DNA of 64,000 bases from Thuidium tamariscinum (lineage: Eukaryota; Streptophyta; Bryopsida; Hypnales; Thuidiaceae). The notes beneath the pieces are model-generated. The model ran no database searches, had not been told where the DNA came from, and saw nothing but the letters and a program-made list of their open reading frames with translations. The DNA is taken from positions 3,472,001 through 3,536,000 of the forward strand of contig OX344753.2 of the NCBI GenBank assembly GCA_947034885.2, given 5' to 3'. Shown piece after piece: positions 1 to 11,758 of the stretch. Both the position numbers and the translations under genes were made by a program. The stretch's first letter is position 1. Each line of letters starts with the position of its first letter.

Positions 1-355
1 TTGTAAGCTCAAAATTAGGTAGCATAATTGATCGTTTCAGTACAGCATTTGTGTTAAGAATGAGAGAAAGTAACCACCTTTGCATTGCGCATTAGTACTG
101 TAATGTAAAGATTGTGATTCTTGTTTGAGAGAGCTGGGTTTTATGAAGCACATTCAAGAAATCTCCGAGTAAATGAGTAGAGGCTGCGATTACACTAACC
201 TGTTCATTACAGGCTGGAGAGGTAGACATGCTGCACTTGCGTGACATTCTTGAGGGCTGGCGTCTTCGGTAGCAGTAGTATCACATTTGTGCCATTTTCG
301 GAGAATTAGAGGAGAGCTTCCAGTATTCTGCAAATATGATCAACGAGGTAGTTAT

Positions 356-601
356 TTTCAGTGACAGCGCAGCTTTTCAGTCCTTATCGGATTTTCCAGA
401 GAGTTGATTGAACCAATAGCACCAGTTCAATAAGCTTTCGACAGTCAATTATATATTTGGCAATCTGCAGAATATCAAAACATTTTCAGTGGAAGTGCAG
501 CGATTGCAGTCAATATCGAAATTTCCAGCAAGTTGATTGAACAAGTTTCACCAGCTGAGACAATCAATTATAGAGAGGGCAATCCCCACAATATCAGAAC
601 T
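356..601 (+). repeat. Degenerate tandem duplication upstream of the RING gene
   Basis: Two related blocks lie head to tail, about 356-482 and 484-601. Each contains, in the same order, a CAG(C/T)GCAGC core, TTTCCAG, AGTTGATTGAAC, CACCAG, GACARTCAATTAT, GGCAATC and CAATATCARAAC/AATATCARAAC. The offset falls from 128 to about 119 bases along the unit, so small deletions have accumulated. The blocks sit just before the putative start at 622 and probably form promoter or 5' untranslated DNA. Confidence 0.75.
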
Positions 602-621
602 CAGAAGTCAAGCTGGAAGCT

Positions 622-2590
622 ATGATAGGAACCCCGATCGCCTTTGGACTGACCACGATCGTGTGTTCCACGCTCTTCTACTATTACTGGCGCATCCGGC
701 AACTCCGAGCCCGCCTTGTAGCAGCTCAAAACACTCCAACTGTAGTCGAATTTCCAGTGAGTCTTCTATCTCCTGCAGCTCGTCAATCCTTCCAACCAAT
801 TCAATTCATATTTTGTAAAAGAGCTCACATTGATCCAAGTCATTTTCTGGTCATCAGGTTGAATTCGGAATTGGGAGGAACATTGTGGAGACATTTCCAA
901 GCATCAAAGCATGTGATCTTAAGTGCACTGCTTCAGAAGACCTCCAGTAAGTGTTTCTTGAGTGCTTTACCATAGTCTCTTCACATATTGAGTGTTAATG
1001 CTATCGAGTGATAATATCAAAAAAGAAGCTAATAGTTGATAATACTAACTTCCGCAACATACTTCTTCTGCTAAAAAATATGGAGTACATTTACTACCTT
1101 CAAGCTTCTAAACGATTCATTCCTCTGGTTATATTTCGATACTTTCCATGACCCTTCCTAAATAATTCATTTCTAGTTTTCTACTCCAATTCTAGGGATA
1201 CTTTTGACCATTTTAGCACTTACGGGCTGACCCTGAAAAAATAACAGAATTTGGGAAGATAGCTTGTGTAAAAATTGTTGGTGCTGAGCTATAGGTGATT
1301 AGTTGCACCTCAAGGTGTGTCCATTTCTCATCATTCATTCTTGTGTCCTGGATAGTTACCTTCTTGACATGAATCCCGATGGTGTCAGTTTGTCACTGTC
1401 CTGTCGTGCTGTCCTTCAGGGCTCCAACTGTAACATGACTTGCCGCTTGTACTCCTTAAGCTTAGAGGAAGCTCATTGATATCGTGAGCTCTTGATCGTA
1501 TACAGCGTGTCAATTTGTTGGCCCGTCAGTCCTTGGTGCCCTATTTCATAACTGAAAATGCGTCCTAAAAATTGATTGTAAATTAGTTAAGGCCACCAAC
1601 TTCCGCGCTTGCAGAGGAGTATGAAAGAGGTGTATCTTACATACACTTCATCTAAACAATGAAGTTGTGATACCAAATCATGTTAGTGCATATTTCTCAC
1701 CAAGAAATTCATTTGGTGCAACTAGGTGCCCGATATGCCTCGTGGAATACGAGGACTGGGAAGTTCTGCGGCAGCTGCCATTTTGCCAACACGTCTTTCA
1801 TTCTGTATGTGTGGGTGCATGGTTTGAGAAGCAAACCACTTGCCCAGTCTGCCGCATGAGCATGGCAGAGCTCACAGCATCATTTGGAGAGTTGCTGGCT
1901 GAAGAGCACAGGCAAATCCATTGCAGAGAAGGTCCTCCTCCTTCAGATGTAACGTTACAGGTGACATCTGACAACAGCGCTCCATCCTGGATGATGCACA
2001 GCCGGCGTCTCCCATTGCCTGCCCCACCGGTGCCTGCACTCATGACTGAGGGCACTCTTCACGTAACATGCCCCTCAGGAAATGGCACCGAACTACTAAC
2101 CCAACCAAAAGCTGTTACTGAGCACGCGCAGCTGGAGACTCGTCAGAAAAGGGGAGACTTCCATGTTATAAGCATACCTCAGGATGACCGGAGGCACACA
2201 TGCAAGTGCTCAACGAAGTCGGTCAAAATTGTCCCCTCGGATGAGCCAACGGCCATACCTGAACATCGTCACCAATCAGTCGTTCAGATCCTGGTTCAGA
2301 TCCAAGAAGGCATCCAGACAAAACCAAGAGAAAGCAATGACAACTTACCATGCCAAGTGCGTTCTCAAGAGACCCTTCGGTCGAATGAATTTACCGCTAC
2401 GCAACCAGCAGTTGTCGAGGCCAGTGGTGTTGTAAATAACAGTAGATGTGTTTCAGATGATTCTCGGCGAAACTCTGAAGACTTCAGAGCTCCAGAAGAT
2501 GCGCAGGCCCTGTCAGAGAAGTCGCAAGGATCATTTGCGTTTCAACCAGTTCCCAGAGCAGGAGGACTGCCATTCAGAGCAACAACTTAG
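622..2590 (+). CDS. RING-H2 finger protein, probable membrane-anchored E3 ubiquitin ligase
   Basis: A RING-H2 domain is encoded at about 1724-1860. Its ligands follow C-x2-C-x15-C-x-H-x2-H-x2-C-x10-C-x2-C, with the conserved Trp of the E2-binding face (AWFEKQTTC). The reading frame then runs to a TAG at 2588-2590; this tail of about 240 residues is rich in Ser, Gln, Glu and Pro and looks disordered. Upstream, an ATG at 622 opens a frame with a hydrophobic segment at residues 3-22 (PIAFGLTTIVCSTLFYYYW) followed by basic residues, as in ATL-type ligases. Two donors could end this first exon: GTGAGT after 756, or GTAAGT after 946. The second joins in frame to an AG at 1663-1664 and gives 416 aa. 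The RING exon is certain; the first exon and its border are inferred. An in-frame stop at 1622-1624 shows that the RING exon must start after it. ATL proteins usually have no introns, so other RING-H2 families are possible. Confidence 0.75.
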
Positions 2591-3440
2591 TGAAGTTCCG
2601 AGTCTACGTCAGCTTATGCATATACTTCACAATGTCCATAATGAGTATCTACGAAGGTAGAATAAGAGAAGCATTCGTCATCAAATCCATCAAGTAGTTC
2701 AGCTGACGGATTTCGGAGCTCATTGTTCCAGTCTAGCTGCGGCTTCCAGTGCTGAGTCTGGAAAAGGGTCACATTGTAACCAAAGTTGTCCTCCAGAGAG
2801 CATGAGAATGTCTTCAGGAATGAGAGAATTGTATTATGGCACGTACCTATCCTCCAAAAACACTGTCGCATGATTGAACCACGTCTTGTACGCATGACGC
2901 GAAGACCATCGTAGGTAGATAGGATCATACGCTTCGTGTGGTTATTGATGGCAATGAAAATAGACTGCTTGATTATTCTGTAATATGAACTCCAAATCAA
3001 TTCATTTCAGCTCTTGCAAGCCCACATTGTCCAGAGAAATTGGTACTTGCTTCGTGCCCATGGAGTACGATCTTCGTTCGGCCCCCTGAACCCTGAAAAG
3101 TTGAGGGAAGTAGTATTTTAAAGCAGTCATCTTAAAGGTGATCAATCTGATCAAGTAAAGCATCATCAGAGGCTCAACGGACAAAGGACTAGTACACACA
3201 AGTGATCCCCCGCGTGATCCAGGAGGAAGAGTCACCTTCACCACGAGGTCAGTCTCTCTCAAGTGCGTTACTACCACGAGTCCTCACATCTCACCTCTAT
3301 TGATTCTCCGAATCCTCACCGTATCCTCGCGCACATCTGTAGAATCATACCTGACTCGCCCAATTCTTTGCTTGTGCTGAGAGCCCTCAAGTTCATCTTT
3401 CATGCTTACAGTCGCAATCACGAAGTCGAAGAATGGTCAA
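2591..3440. other. Spacer between the RING and TMKL1-like genes
   Basis: Presumed 3' untranslated region of the RING gene, then intergenic DNA of mixed base composition. I see no conserved domain on either strand. A 128-codon open frame on the minus strand (2614-3000) matches no family I know and lacks any splice partner. Confidence 0.5.
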
Positions 3441-3870
3441 AGTGTCGCGGATCCGAAAGTCGGAGTTAGCCAGCTCCAAGGTGAAGCTCCAAATTGTGAG
3501 CCGGTCTATAGAACAAGAGTACATTCAAACCTCTTTACTACGACCTTCTCTTAAAAGATGTTAAACCCTGCACGCATGCCACACTATCATTGACAGTAGC
3601 ACATTTGTCATACAATGATACTACGTCATACATTAATACTATGTCATTCTTGGAGTCATAGTTGGAATGGGCAGTGGAGAGGTATTGCGGACTCGAAAGT
3701 CGTTGTTCGGGCAGCTCCAAGGTGAAGCTACGACGACGAATTTGCCAGCGGGTTCTTAGAACAGGATTACACTCCAACGTCGGTGTTATGATCTTCTCTG
3801 AAATGACGTCATAGAATACCCTGCACCCTTGCCACACTACCATTAACAGTAGCACAAATTCCAAATGTCT
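3441..3870 (+). repeat. Duplicated ~180-bp block in the TMKL1-like promoter
   Basis: Copy A (about 3441-3615) and copy B (about 3681-3870) share the ordered words CGAAAGTCG, CAGCTCCAAGGTGAAGCT, TTAGAACA/TATAGAACA, CCCTGCAC, GCCACACTA and CAGTAGCACA. The offset between copies is 240-253 bases. Copy B ends about 80 bases before the chosen ATG at 3951, so the duplication lies in the promoter or 5' untranslated region. A third, diverged relative of its right half lies at 20865-20960, in an intron of the sigma-factor gene. Confidence 0.8.
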
Positions 3871-3950
3871 CAGTGGAAAATTTGGCACTCCAGCTTGCAA
3901 TCATGACGAGGTTCGAGGTTACACAGACTGTAGAGCAATTCGACTGCAAC

Positions 3951-6900
3951 ATGGACAGGTGTGGGCACCTGAAGGTACTCCAAGCTCTGGCATTCTGCAC
4001 TTTCATTGCAATCTGCGTTTCCGCAACGACAACAACGGCTGCTGTTGCCTTAGCACCCGACGTCATCACCCTCTTCGCACTGAAAGAGTCCCTGGATAGC
4101 CCAACCCACCCTGTACTCGGCAGCTGGAACATCACCACCCCACTGTGCACATGGAAGGGCGTAACGTGGTCGCACGACGCGAGCTTTCCGTTCAATTGCG
4201 AGGAAGAGTCTTACACACTCACATTCACGTACGCAACTGATCTCGGAGCAGTCGCCACCAGCGTGATTCTCCCATCAGCCGGCCTTACAGGAACGCTCAG
4301 CCCCGCCATCGCCAAGCTCTACGAGCTCAAGGAGCTCACCCTCGGCAACAACAAGCTCACGGGCTCCATCCCAAAGGAGCTCGGCAACAGCCCCAGTCTG
4401 AGCGTCATCTCTCTAGAGCAGAATTTGTTCACGGGGACCATCCCCGCGTCCATCTGGAACCTCTGCAGGGGATCCAAGCTCACCACTCTGTTGCTGCATA
4501 ACAACAACTTCAGCGGCTCCATTCCTTTTCCCCTGGGGGGACCGGGCACCACCTGCTCAGCACTCACTAGTTTGACGCTAGGTCGAAACTCCCTCTCGGG
4601 AACCATCCCTCCGTTCATTGCAAACTTTGCAAATCTCTCCTGGCTTGATCTGAGCCACAACAAGTTTACGTATGTGATTCCCACGAAATTTGCGAATCTG
4701 AGCAATTTGAGCACCTCCCTTGATCGGGGATTCACAGTTGCCGGGAATCATCTCATGGGCCCGATTCCTTCGTTCAAGGAAGTATTCAATCCTCGGGTGT
4801 TTGAGGGAAATTCCCCATGGCTGTGTGGACCTCCATTGCCAACGCCGTGTTTTCATACAATGGTGACGACGCACCGGAGACACAGAGATGTGATGAATCC
4901 GACTGCCATCACGCTGCTCATCACCGCGGTGGCGTTCTGCATTGTGCTGGTTTTTTATGGAATTTTCCAGTTGACTACGCTGTCGATGTACACGTTGTTG
5001 CTGAAGAAAATGCGCTTGCTGAAGAAAGCAAGCAATGACGAGGCGAAGTTTCCGCAAGGGAAGCTCGTGCAGTTTTATGAGGGTGTCGGGGGGGCTCTCA
5101 CGGAAGACATCGTGCTGAATTCTGCAAGTGAGGTGAAATCAATTTTTCTCCGAATGATTGTCGCTACGATTGTTCAATTCCTAAAAGAAAAAGATGGTAT
5201 AAGGTAGACATGCATTGACCGCACATTTCTTTTTCTCTACACAAACCGCACAAAATTATTGCAAGAAAAATTCATTCTCGTTGCAAGAAAGTTTGTTCCC
5301 TTCTTTTGGATTTTATCCACAAGAATTGACCATAGTTCAATTGCAAGAAACGTTCTTGAGTCACCAACTCCTAGTACAAGTGAGAATAACTACGTGAGGT
5401 GAAATGTGCAGTGAAGGGCAACCATTCTCTTTAAAAAAAAATTGGACGTTCTTCGTAAATCACAAGACATTTATGATTCTTGAACTAATTTTTGTGAAAG
5501 GTTTGAAAACTCCAACATCGATAGCTATAGGGAATTTCACGCCAATTTTGAACTTGCTAAGACATTTGAAACTTGAAGTGTGCGGTCCAAGGTACTCTGC
5601 ATATAACTTAAATGACATGTTTTGACGTAGTTGCTGGAGGAGACAAGCTATGGCCGACACTGCCGCGCTTGGCTACCGAGCAACAAGCATATGCTGTCGC
5701 TCAGCTTGTTCAAAGATGACGTCGCAAGAGAGGAGCCCGAGTTTCTGCAAGGCGTCCTGCGACTGGCCGTTGTCAAGCACCCGAATCTCGTCCCGTTACG
5801 AGCTTATTATTTGAGTCAGAAAAACGAGAAGCTGCTAGTCTACGATTACGTCGTTGGCAAATCCCTCGCTGATATCATTCACGGTATAAACTGATCTCAA
5901 ATTAGGTCTAACCACACAAAAATGTACACGATGCTAAAATTTCTGGGTAATCTAGTCGAGTCAAATTAGGATTAATCGAACTTCACTGCGGATTCTAATT
6001 TCTGGATGATCCAATGAAGTGAAATCAAGTCTAGTCACAAAAAACTTCTCTGGATTCTCAAATTCCTGGATGATCCAATCAAGTCAAATTAGGTCCAGTC
6101 ACAAAAACTTCTCTGGATGCTCAAATTTCTGGATGTTCCCATCAAGCCAAATTACGTCTAATCGAGCAAAACTACACAGGATTCTAAAATTTCTGAATAT
6201 TCCAATCACGCCAAATCAGGTCTAGTCACTAAAGGATCCTCAAACTTCTGGATGATTCAATCAATCCAAATAAAACTGCGCAGGATTTTTAAATTTCTCC
6301 ATGTCCTAATCAAGTGTGAGGTGAGTAAGCAGGTGAATGCACCTTGAACTGGCCGCAGCGACACAAGCTGGCGCTCGCCATAGCCCAAGGCGTTGCGCAC
6401 TTGCACCTTGAGCCCCTTGTGCATGCGAATCTGAAGTCTTCCAATATCTTTGTCGACGAACATCACAATGCGCTTCTGACGTCTTACGGACTCCATCTCC
6501 TCGTTACTCCCGCAGCAACAAATAGCATGGTCGTTAACGCAGTTGATGAGGGGTACTTGCACGAACCTCAAGCCCTAAATCCTAAATCCTAAAAAACAAA
6601 ACAGGTCCATAACGTAGCACATTGTCTTCTATTGCGTCCTGAATGCTCATGCGTCTTTCATTCAATTGTTATGGTAGAGAATTCTATTTGATTTGCATCA
6701 GTATTAAGAATTTTAGGATGGAGTGTTCTTTCATGGGTAGATCACGGGTGTACAGAGTGGTGTAGTGATCGCTGAAGGTGCAAACAAGAGCCAAATTCTC
6801 CTAAGAGATCTAATACTCCCTCTGTCCCACTAAAAGCTTCCTAATTAGGCTGATTTATGAAGCTTTTAGTGGAACAGAGGGAGTAGTTTTCAGCATGTGT

Positions 6901-8673
6901 AAGCTTAAATTTTTTATGCAATCATTCAAAGAGCAAGCAAACCTAAGTGGCAACAAGTGGCAGTGAGGTAATTGTGCCTAAAATTGTCCAAACAAGCAAT
7001 TGAGCATGACTCCTATTCTGAAACCTGAAACGACAAGATATATGAACTATCACAGTTTGGCTTCGTCTCGTTGGGTGTCACAAGGAAACTTTTTTAGATT
7101 CTCTTAGAAAGCACGTTTTAAACACTCTATGGATCATCAACTCTGAGTTTTCAAAGTGCTGAAAGTAGATGTATCCAATATAGATCTTAGATTCTCAGGT
7201 AGAGAGGTTATAAATCAGTCAAGAATTTGTAGAATGAAGACGGTCAGTCTTAGACACATTTTCCAATCAGAGACTAGGCTCCCTTATTTCCATTTCCAAA
7301 GATCAGTAGCCCACTGTGGAATGTACCATAGCCTTGCGGCATGCTTATATTCCATGGTACTGTAATTGAAGGCCCAAAAACAAGCTTGTATGGAAAGAGA
7401 TGAGTTGTTGTTGGTAACCCAGGTCGGTCAGTAGTCAACAGGAGATTGGATCAGGTCCCTAATGGTTTGGTTTTTAGAATCCTCTCCCTTTTCTGTCGAG
7501 ATGTTTTGTTTCTCTTTGATCACATTCTTCTGTTGAGATTTTCAGGTTCCAAGCTCCAGAGTTGAGGAAATCGAGGAGACTCACAACTCCCATTGATGTT
7601 TTCAGCTATGGCATTGTGCTGCTTGAGATTCTGACAGGACAAAAGCCCGGAAAAGTGGCAGGCAGTGATACAATGGTAGTTCTCCAAGAGCTTGTGAAGT
7701 CTGCCATTCTTCGGGAGCACCCATATGATGTGTTGGATCTGGAGCTGCTGAAACCAAGTCTCTGTGTGCCGGCAGAGAACGGACTGCTCGAGGTAAGAAA
7801 AAAATTATCTTCGTATTACGCTTCACTTAATTGTATGCATTAGATGCACCTACCCTACGAGAAGGTCTCGTTTGGTAGTTGAGTGTTGAAATTGAATTTC
7901 ATGTAGATTATTTGATAAAACATTACAACCATTAGGATTGACTTTTTTAAAATCTATAAATAAATAGTTTTTGGTTCTTTAGAAGTTCAATATGGGAGAG
8001 GCACCCAGTGGCGCACATGCATCCAATGCCATCCATTTCTAAGTCAGTCGTTCATTCTAAAACAGAAATGTAGCAGGATTGTAGACTGCTTATTGTTTTA
8101 GGTCAAAAGAAATAAGCCATGTACTACCTACCTACATTTATAGCCTGAAATGATTGTGTGCTATAGAAACGGACGGCATTGGGTATAGGTGCACCATTGG
8201 GGGCCTCTCCCTTATACTCTATTTGTACATGTTTCTTTTTCATAGCCTTTAGCACTGTACAAATAGTGTAAATTTTAGGAGGTGCTCCATTTTAAAGCCC
8301 TATGTTACTTCAACTTCAAAATTTTGTAACTAATTGTACAAAGCTCCAAAAAATATGAAACAACTTGGGTTAGATGTCATTTCCACTTGTCTTTCAAGGA
8401 AAATTTACTGAAAAATACTTCAAGATGTTTCACCTCCCCCAAATCCAGTTCCAGCCTTTAGATGCTCCATTTACAAACCTCCTCCCTTATAACTGGGATG
8501 CAGTCCAATGCCTGGGTTGGTTTTGTTTGAGGCAGGCACTGAAACTGGCCATGGGTTGCTGTGCACCATCACCGTCACTGCGGCCAACTATCACTGAAGT
8601 TGTAAACAAGCTCAAGGACATTCAATCAAAGTTCCTGACCCAAGACGCCAGCTTGGCCATGGATTCTCCATGA
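3951..8673 (+). CDS. TMKL1: TMKL1-type leucine-rich-repeat receptor pseudokinase
   Basis: Exons: 3951-5132, 5631-5883, 6333-6552, 7546-7792, 8536-8673. All borders are GT..AG and the join is in frame over 2,040 nt, giving 679 aa (Arabidopsis TMKL1 is of nearly the same length). The order is: signal peptide (about 1-25), an N-terminal cap with a CTWKGVTW motif, about five leucine-rich repeats (LTGSIP, FTGTIP, FSGSIP, LSGTIP), a GNSPWLCG(P)P cap, one membrane span (about 319-341), then a kinase-like domain. The kinase motifs are degenerate: the glycine loop reads EETSYGR, the VAIK lysine position reads LSLSLF, HRD is replaced by HAN (509-511) and DFG by SYG (529-531). The last exon has the ALKLAMGCCAP signature typical of TMKL1. 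The protein should sit in the plasma membrane and signal through partners, not by phosphotransfer. The start at 3951 is preferred because it puts the hydrophobic core right after a short basic N-terminus; in-frame starts at 3873 and 3903 are possible. Confidence 0.9.
5895..6315 (+). repeat. ~60-bp minisatellite filling intron 2 of the TMKL1-like gene
   Basis: About six to seven diverged units follow one another. Each has the order GGATTCT(A)AAATTTCTGG, ATGATCCAATCAAGTC, AAATTAGGTCTAGTC and ACAAAA. They cover nearly the whole intron (5884-6332). Unit lengths vary by several bases, so the array is old or evolves by slippage. Confidence 0.85.
6816..6883. mobile_element. Stowaway-like MITE (Tc1/mariner type)
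   Basis: The element is 68 bp, begins CTCCCTCTGTCCCACTAAAA and ends with its near-perfect reverse complement (TTTTAGTGGAACAGAGGGAG). It is flanked by TA on both sides (6814-6815 and 6884-6885), the target of Tc1/mariner elements. The terminus matches the known Stowaway consensus of plants (CTCCCTCYGT). It lies in intron 3 of the TMKL1-like gene and is almost only inverted repeat, with a central loop of about 18 bases. Confidence 0.93.
8165..8500 (+). repeat. Dispersed repeat R1, copy in intron 4 of the TMKL1-like gene
   Basis: The segment contains the ordered words TTGTACATG, CATAGCCTT, TTCAACTTCA, AACTAATT, CTCCAAAAAATATGAAAC, ACTTGGGTTAGATG, TTTCAAG, ACTGAAAAATA, TTCAAGATGTTT and CCAGCC. 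The same order recurs at 24930-25125, at 46800-47130 and, reversed and more diverged, at 17940-18180. Its 3' edge lies about 35 bases before the last coding exon, so the open frame running into that exon is repeat sequence and not coding. Confidence 0.8.
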
Positions 8674-11110
8674 GAAATTGAGAACCAACTTCAGTTAAGC
8701 TTACAGTTTTTGTTTCTGTTTTGAAAACAGAAGGAAAGTTACGGGTTTGACAGCAGAAACAGATCAAGGGTTTAATTAGCTTTGGCTAATTTCGATTGTC
8801 TATGGTCAGCTTCATTTTGAATGTTGGAGTTGTAAGTTATGCTTTGGTTGCTATCCAGTTGATCTTCAAACTCAACCCAGTTTCCTTGCTGGGCCACACC
8901 TAATTCGGCTACATGATACTAAACCAACCCTATCCAAAATGTACACCATCTGAACAGCACTGAACATGAGACACTAGGGTTAAATTTGGGGTTAACCTGT
9001 AGTCAAGGTTTCAGTTTGGGGGAAGCTTCCTGTAAGTTAAAACGTGGCCCTCTGGACTTATAGACTGATTGCTCTTTTCCCCCTTTTCCTTGCAACTGAA
9101 TTTGCCTCATTTACGTTATCCAAAAAACATGTCGGTGGTCTCTGAATGCGTTTCTGCTGTCAGGTTTTGAAGATTTGCAAGATTGCTACATTAATTGTGT
9201 TGCAATAGGTGATGTCTCCTAGTAACTTACTTACTTTGGGTTACTTTCAAGGCAATTAACCCTGAAGCCCTCCGACATCCATATTCTGAACGATAAACAG
9301 AGGGCTTCAAGCCACTGTTTCATCCAATTAACTTCTCATTTATCAAATTTAACATTTGAATCTAGAGAAAACAACCTTCTTTCATGACCAAATTCATGAA
9401 ATTTTGGTAAATGATATATCTATACAAAGCAATAAGCAAAAATGTGCAAAAATTCGAAAAAAGATTGAGACGCTTTAGGGTTAAAGCATTCCACATATAG
9501 TGGTAGGAGTGTTCACACAAGGTAGAACCACCTATAACCAACTAGCACTCCATAGCCAATCACATATTTTCAACCAAGACTAGAATGTGTTTTCAAAGTT
9601 GGGACTAAAAGTTCATGGTACATGTTCAAAAGTAGAGTGTAAGAAAGTAGGAGGAAAAGTAGTTTATTGAATGATTGCAATTAGAAGAATTTAGGCTTAA
9701 TGAAATGGATTAGATAGGTGACGTGGTTGCCCACTTGCTTGTTATTGAGGTTGAAATTTTGGCAAATTCATTCACTTTGTTGAAAAACTTTGGCAATGCT
9801 TGATTGTTGTATGTTCCTTCAACTAGCTTGACCCTAACCACAAGGGCTATTGGAAACAATGTTCATTTTCTTGAGCAATATCATATGCAACAAAGGTCAA
9901 ACATACATATGGGGTTGTGCTTCAAGTGTAAGGTTAAGGCATCACTAATAAATTATTTAAGCCTTTTTAGAGCAGGTTGTACGCAATATAAAGTAGTAGA
10001 AACTTCAAAAGATAGGAAATATAGAGACTGTGAAATTTCCAAATTTTTATTTCCATATTCGAAATTATTGTGAATTTTGGAAGCCAAGAAATACTCTTGA
10101 CTATTAGCCAATGTCTATAGTCTTCCATTTCTAGTCATTCAAGAATTACTTTCTTACTCACAACTTCCTACATTCTCACTCACTAATTTGGAATATGTAC
10201 AATAACTAGTCTCAACCTTGAAAAGGATCCAAAAAATGCATTCACAGCCTTCATTTGAAATATTGCACTTCTATGAGTTAAATATAGGGAGCAATTTGGC
10301 AATTGGTTCCTCAACCTTAAAGCATCCATATTACTGACACAAAATTAAAACTCAAAATCTAACTTTTTGAATTACTCTTTAAATTTGGCTAGCTTGTGTA
10401 GTAGTCATCTACCCCATTGCAAGATGGTGAAAGCAACACTCCAATGGGACAAACACTCCCACCAAAAAATTAGTTTATTTGTTTTAGAACTAAATCAAAT
10501 TTGAAAATCAAATTTCTTTAATAAATTTTGAAAGGAAAAGTTCACAATTCCTTCAAAATTTGATAACTACCAAAATATTATTCTTGAACTAAAAATAGTA
10601 TAATTTTTTAATCAATTAATCAATTATTGACAAAGTGTTAATTTGTTCAAAATATGTAGAGTAGATTAATCCAATTCAAAATATGAGGAAGCGCATACCA
10701 TATGTAGAATAGACTCAATTTGAATTTAAATTATTTGGAAACTACTACTCATTGCTAGAGAGAGTGTTCTTAAATGACTCAATTTTCTATTAGCAATACT
10801 CACTATATTCTCAAGGGGTGAAAAGAGGTGTCCCAACCCATGTAGATATAGTGAGGTTTTTCCATTGGAAAACTCTTGTATTTCTATATTCACATGGTGT
10901 GTGTGTGTAGAAAGCACAATCCATTTAGTATAATTACATTTGAACTAGTTCTTCAACTAATTCAGATCTAATTCTCACTTGAAAATTCAATCTACAATGA
11001 AAATATTTTTTTGTCTTCTTTTTTGAGACAATTGAAGGAGATTCTATTGTAGATGAAAATGTGTTTGAACATTTCATTTGTAAAAAAATTGAAATTTGAG
11101 GATTAGTTGA
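8674..11110. other. AT-rich intergenic DNA downstream of the TMKL1-like gene
   Basis: This is the 3' flank of the receptor gene followed by AT-rich DNA with no coding signature. It includes a copy of foldback family C (9929-10319) and a separate stretch near 9518 that repeats the GGTAGAACCACCTATAACC terminus of the 39.8-kb copy. I see nothing else that I can name. Confidence 0.6.
9929..10319. mobile_element. Foldback/MITE family C, copy 1
   Basis: The left end (TAAGGTTAAGGCATC) is an inverted match to the right end (GTTCCTCAACCTTA). The interior has words in the same order as the copies at 39831 and 47144: GAATTTTGG, AGCCAATGTCTA, GTCATTCAAGAATT/GTCATAATTG, CTCACTAATTTGG and a late TTGGCAATTGG. 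It has no coding capacity. The class is not certain because I found no clear target duplication. Confidence 0.6.
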
Positions 11111-11735
11111 GGCAAGATGTTAAATCATATAATAGAAAGTAGGCCCAACCTACGTGGCCCAATGTCAAGTCCACCCTAATCATGGGACCCGGCCAATTGC
11201 ATAGCCACGTAGGACAATGGCTCTACGGGATAATGTTTGTATAGGGCCGTAACGCCATAGGACATCATCCTTGTTGAAATCAAAGACTACTACTACTACT
11301 ACCATCCCTGCATAAGGCAATGGATTAGTTTTTTAGGTTCTTTTTTAAAACTATGAACTAATTTACACATCCCGCATTGTTTGTCTTATCTCCTACTATC
11401 CTATTTGTAAATATAGACTTGTCTTCTCAATGTAGAATACAAATCACAAAATACAAAATACAAAATACAAATTACAAAATATGTAAATTAGTTCATAGTT
11501 AAAAAAAACCCTAAAAATCTAGTCGGTTGCCCCGCGTAGGATGGTGGTGGTAGTAATTGTCTTTTATTTCAACAAGGTCAATGTTTTGTAGCATTATCAC
11601 TCTATACAAATATTGTCTTGCGGAGTTGTTGTCCTATGCAACTACATAATTAGTCAAGTCATGTGATCAAGGTAAGTCTCACATCGGTCCACGTGGGTTG
11701 GGTCCACTTTTGATTACAAGATTTGACGTCTTGCA
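11111..11735. mobile_element. Large foldback element, TIR family A (GGCAAGAC ends)
   Basis: Two arms of about 250 bp (11111-11375 and 11470-11735) are inverted copies of each other. Shared words include GTTGCATAGGACAA/TTGCATAGCCACGTAGGACAA, TTTGTATAG, CCTTGTTGAAATMAAAGAC and ACTATGAACTAATTTACA. The spacer holds a short CAAAATA tandem repeat. The outer ends, GGCAAGATGTTAAATC and its partner GATTTGACGTCTTGC, match the ends of the elements at 12219, 24442 and 45751. The RNA of such an element would fold into a long hairpin. The flanks keep only a partial similarity (AGTTG), perhaps an eroded target duplication. Confidence 0.82.
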
Positions 11736-11758
11736 TGCAGTTGTAGGGATGCTCTTAG

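Noticed and set aside
2614-3000. 128-codon open frame on the minus strand downstream of the RING gene
   Set aside because: No recognisable domain, no splice partners, and it lies in the likely 3' untranslated region of the plus-strand gene.
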